Origin: Micromonosporaceae bacterium
Lineage (GTDB): Bacteria; Actinomycetota; Actinomycetes; Mycobacteriales; Micromonosporaceae
Direction of reading: 5' to 3'
DNA: 15,503 nt
Assembly (NCBI GenBank): GCA_019689695.1
Contig: JADGHA010000047.1
Span: 1-15,503 of the forward strand
Below, one piece after another: positions 13,407 through 15,503 of this stretch. Position numbers and translations under genes: made by a program. Numbering within the stretch: the stretch's first letter is position 1; each line of letters begins with the position of its first letter. The notes beneath the pieces were generated by a model. It did not search any database. It had not been told where the DNA came from and saw only the letters and a program-made list of their open reading frames with translations.

Positions 13407-13823
13407 GTGGCTGGTTGCGTGTTCTGTGCCGTGGTGGCCGGCACCACCGCGAGCTTCCGGGTCGCGGAGACCGCCGGGGCGGTCGCCTTCCTGGACACCC
13501 GGCCGGTGTTCCCGGGGCACGTGCTGGTGGTCCCCCGCGAGCACATCGAGGTTCTGGGCGATATGCCCGGTTCTTCCCTGGGCGGGTTCTTCGGCTTCGT
13601 GCAGCGGATGACCGTGGCCGTGGAGCGCGGCCTGGGCGCCGGCGGGACCTTCGTCGCGATGAACAACCGGGTCAGCCAAAGCGTCCCGCACCTGCACGTA
13701 CACGTGATCCCGCGGACCAAAGGGGACGGTCTGCGCGGCTTCTTCTGGCCCCGCACAAAGTACGCGTCCGACGAGGTGGCGACGGAATATGCGGAGCGGA
13801 TCGCGGCTGCGGTGGAGGCATGA
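13407..13823 (+). CDS. HIT-family nucleotide hydrolase
   Basis: A 138-aa histidine triad protein. The triad HLHVHVIPR begins at H95 (H95, H97, H99) after VPHL, and the N-terminal CVFC pair (C4, C7) matches the CIFC zinc-type start common in this family. FLDTRPVFPGHVLVVPREH (residues 28-46) is the other conserved block. Such enzymes cleave nucleoside phosphoramidates or AMP esters; the actual substrate here is unknown. The GTG at 13407 places the C-x-x-C at the normal distance from the start. It is divergent from metB and followed 46 bp later by msrA on the same strand, likely in one transcript. Sequence after the triad (TKGDGLRGFFWPRTKYASDEVATEYA) is typical of the actinobacterial subgroup. 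Confidence 0.92.
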   Translation: MAGCVFCAVVAGTTASFRVAETAGAVAFLDTRPVFPGHVLVVPREHIEVLGDMPGSSLGGFFGFVQRMTVAVERGLGAGGTFVAMNNRVSQSVPHLHVHVIPRTKGDGLRGFFWPRTKYASDEVATEYAERIAAAVEA

Positions 13824-13869
13824 CGTCCGGCGCGGGATGCTTGAAGGGAGTACGCGAGAGGAGAATTTC

Positions 13870-14526
<657 letters not shown>

Positions 14527-14527
14527 A

Positions 14528-14548
14528 CCGTCAGCGATAAGCTGACGG
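14528..14548 (+). terminator. Hairpin after msrA
   Basis: CCGTCAGC-GATAA-GCTGACGG is a perfect 8-bp stem with a 5-nt loop starting 2 nt after the msrA stop. No T-tract follows. It is the cleanest hairpin in the window and probably ends the HIT-msrA transcript. Since it ends 26 nt before the next ATG, it could also be an operator for the small gene downstream. Confidence 0.7.
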
Positions 14549-14574
14549 CTGCGTGTCGGTAGGGGGTTGTGACG

Positions 14575-14916
14575 ATGAGCGGAGACGCCCAGCAACCGCG
14601 GCGGTACGCCAAGCCGATCGTCGTACCTGAACGACTAGAACTTTTGCGCGGCCCCAGCAAAGGGGTGGTACATCTGCCCCGGCACCTGAAGTGGTCGGGA
14701 AGTAGGGAGTATGGCTTGGCCGTGCCGGGTCGCATTGTTGATCTGTACCGAACGGTAATCAATGAGGCCGCTACGCCGGCAGATCTCTATGCCTACCTTA
14801 ACCGAGAAGTACTGATCAAGCTGTGGCCCTCCATGTGGCTACCTGTGGCAGTAAGGCGTGCCTGGGAGGGTCGGTTCCCGGAGCTGCGCAGGCACGCCGC
14901 CACTGCAGCGGCCTGA
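14575..14916 (+). CDS. Conserved small protein paired with an AbiEii-like gene, possible antitoxin
   Basis: A 113-aa protein of unknown fold: a basic N-terminus (QQPRRYAKPIVVPERLELL), a short segment GVVHLPRHLKWSG, then two probable helices, YGLAVPGRIVDLYRTVINEA (about 46-65) and LYAYLNREVLIKLWPSMWLP (about 71-90), ending with WEGRFPELRRHA. I see no helix-turn-helix or membrane segment. I recall similar proteins beside AbiEii-type nucleotidyltransferase genes in Streptomyces and relatives, but this is from memory. Its stop is 5 bp before the ATG of the broken nucleotidyltransferase gene, as in a toxin-antitoxin operon. The ATG at 14575 is preferred over the GTG at 14569 because AGGGGG (14561-14566) is 8 nt away from it. 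Codon use is less GC-biased than in the neighbours (e.g. TTG, GAT, CTA, AAT), in keeping with acquired DNA. Confidence 0.65.
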   Translation: MSGDAQQPRRYAKPIVVPERLELLRGPSKGVVHLPRHLKWSGSREYGLAVPGRIVDLYRTVINEAATPADLYAYLNREVLIKLWPSMWLPVAVRRAWEGRFPELRRHAATAAA

Positions 14917-14921
14917 CCGCC

Positions 14922-15359
14922 ATGGAGCCCCGCCACAAGGAAATCACCCGTCTCGCCCTCGAAGCAGCGGAAGAATACGGATTCGCGCTCGCCGGAGCTT
15001 ACGATAAGCGCCCATGACATGGGCAAGCGCCTCAGCGGCGATGTGGATCTGTTCACGGACTGGCAACGCCGAGCCGATTTCCCGGCCGCCGTCGATGCAA
15101 TTTTGCACGCGCTCGGAAAGGCCGGCTACGCCGTCACAGTGGTTATCCGCACCGACACGTTCGCACGGTTGATGCTTACCGCCCCACATGCGCCGCCGGG
15201 CACCGAGCCAGACAAGCTGGAGCTGTCCGCCGACTGGCGCGCTCATCAGCCAGTGCGACTGGCCATCGGCCCGGTCCTACACCCCGACGACGCGGTAGCG
15301 ACGCATTCAGGTCGGACGAGCTCATCGCCTTCGTCTACGCCCAACGTCACGCGATGTGG
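14922..15359 (+). pseudogene. Broken AbiEii-like nucleotidyltransferase gene
   Basis: The start (MEPRHKEITRLALEAAEEYG, then FALAGAY) is in one frame and stops at 15015-15017. The continuation is in a second frame: ISAHDMGKRLSGDVDLFTDW from 15004, running through DKLELSADWRAH and GPVLHPDDAVA to about 15300. The switch near 15003 is explained by one extra or two missing bases. A third frame (DAFRSDELIAFVYAQRHAM, 15300-15356) fits the later part of the family, but the linking ~25 residues expected after DDAVA are missing. So the gene has a frameshift, an internal deletion and a lost C-terminus. GKRLSGDVDLF is the nucleotidyltransferase signature (conserved D-x-D). Intact relatives, such as AbiEii and the mycobacterial MenT toxins, transfer nucleotides and arrest growth. 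Sequencing error could mimic the first shift but not the deletion. Confidence 0.75.
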
Positions 15360-15487
15360 TGTAGCGGATGCACTACATCGGTCTGCAGACAGGGTAGCGT
15401 CGGGGCCGCGTTTCGGCCGCCAACCAGGTGTACGGATGGGGCGCGCGGGTAACGCCAGTCGTGGCGGGTGGGAGCTGCCAGCCTGAC

Positions 15488-15502
15488 GGAAGGGACCCGA
15501 TG
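15488..15502 (+). promoter_or_regulatory. Ribosome binding site and possible start codon of the next gene
   Basis: GGAAGGG (15488-15494) stands 5 nt before an ATG at 15500-15502, the very last codon in the window. This looks like the start of another plus-strand gene beyond the edge. Upstream, 15360-15487 contains no recognisable gene, only a short GGCCG-5 nt-CGGCC hairpin (15404-15418). Confidence 0.4.
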
Positions 15503-15503
15503 A

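Noticed and set aside
13789..13869. An upstream ATG start for msrA
   Set aside because: It overlaps the HIT gene, its sequence is not family-like, and the GTG at 13870 has a strong ribosome binding site.
15355..15425. A tRNA-like segment with short inverted repeats (TGTAG/CTACA, GGCCG/CGGCC)
   Set aside because: No cloverleaf, anticodon arm or T-arm consensus could be formed.

Overview
The window comes from a very GC-rich actinomycete chromosome, most likely a member of the Micromonosporaceae or a close relative. The evidence is the third-position G/C bias throughout, frequent GTG starts, a mycothiol-specific enzyme (Mca), an actinobacterial-type GreA (GDLRENGGYHAA), and Micromonospora-like DUF4328 and DUF4307 proteins. 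The species assignment is inference. There is no rRNA, tRNA, CRISPR array or intact insertion sequence.

Layout. Positions 1-881 hold the start of a probable membrane transporter on the minus strand and a divergent TetR regulator, separated by a short promoter with one perfect 19-bp palindrome and a degenerate second copy 25 bp away. Positions 913-7293 hold a minus-strand series: mca, a small single-pass membrane protein, a membrane GGDEF-EAL cyclic di-GMP enzyme, and a DUF255 thioredoxin-fold protein (CHWC). Divergent from mca are DUF4307 and greA on the plus strand. Converging on greA is a minus-strand run of metB, an amidase, a DUF4328 membrane protein and ilvA (8588-13368). Divergent from metB are a HIT-family hydrolase and msrA, followed by a clean hairpin. 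The last 1 kb is accessory: a 113-aa protein of unknown fold and a broken AbiEii-like nucleotidyltransferase gene, probably the remains of a toxin-antitoxin or phage-defence pair.

How the genes fit together. The core order metB / greA / DUF4307 / mca / small membrane protein / DUF255 is the order I recall for Mycobacterium tuberculosis Rv1079-Rv1084. Compared with that block, a c-di-GMP gene sits between the small membrane protein and DUF255, and ilvA, DUF4328 and an amidase sit between greA and metB. The theme is thiol and sulfur chemistry: mycothiol conjugate detoxification, a CxxC thioredoxin-fold protein, transsulfuration, and methionine sulfoxide repair.

The most unusual observations are: (a) a 21-codon Arg-rich leader ORF with a strong ribosome binding site whose stop overlaps the GGDEF-EAL start as ATGA; (b) two separate tandem arrays (29 bp and 33 bp periods) that start at the 3' end of a gene and carry its stop codon and a GC hairpin into the next promoter region; (c) a 38-bp divergent metB/HIT promoter in which both genes look leaderless; (d) the decayed AbiEii-like pair; (e) the tandem TetR operators. 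All calls are made by eye from the sequence, with no database search.
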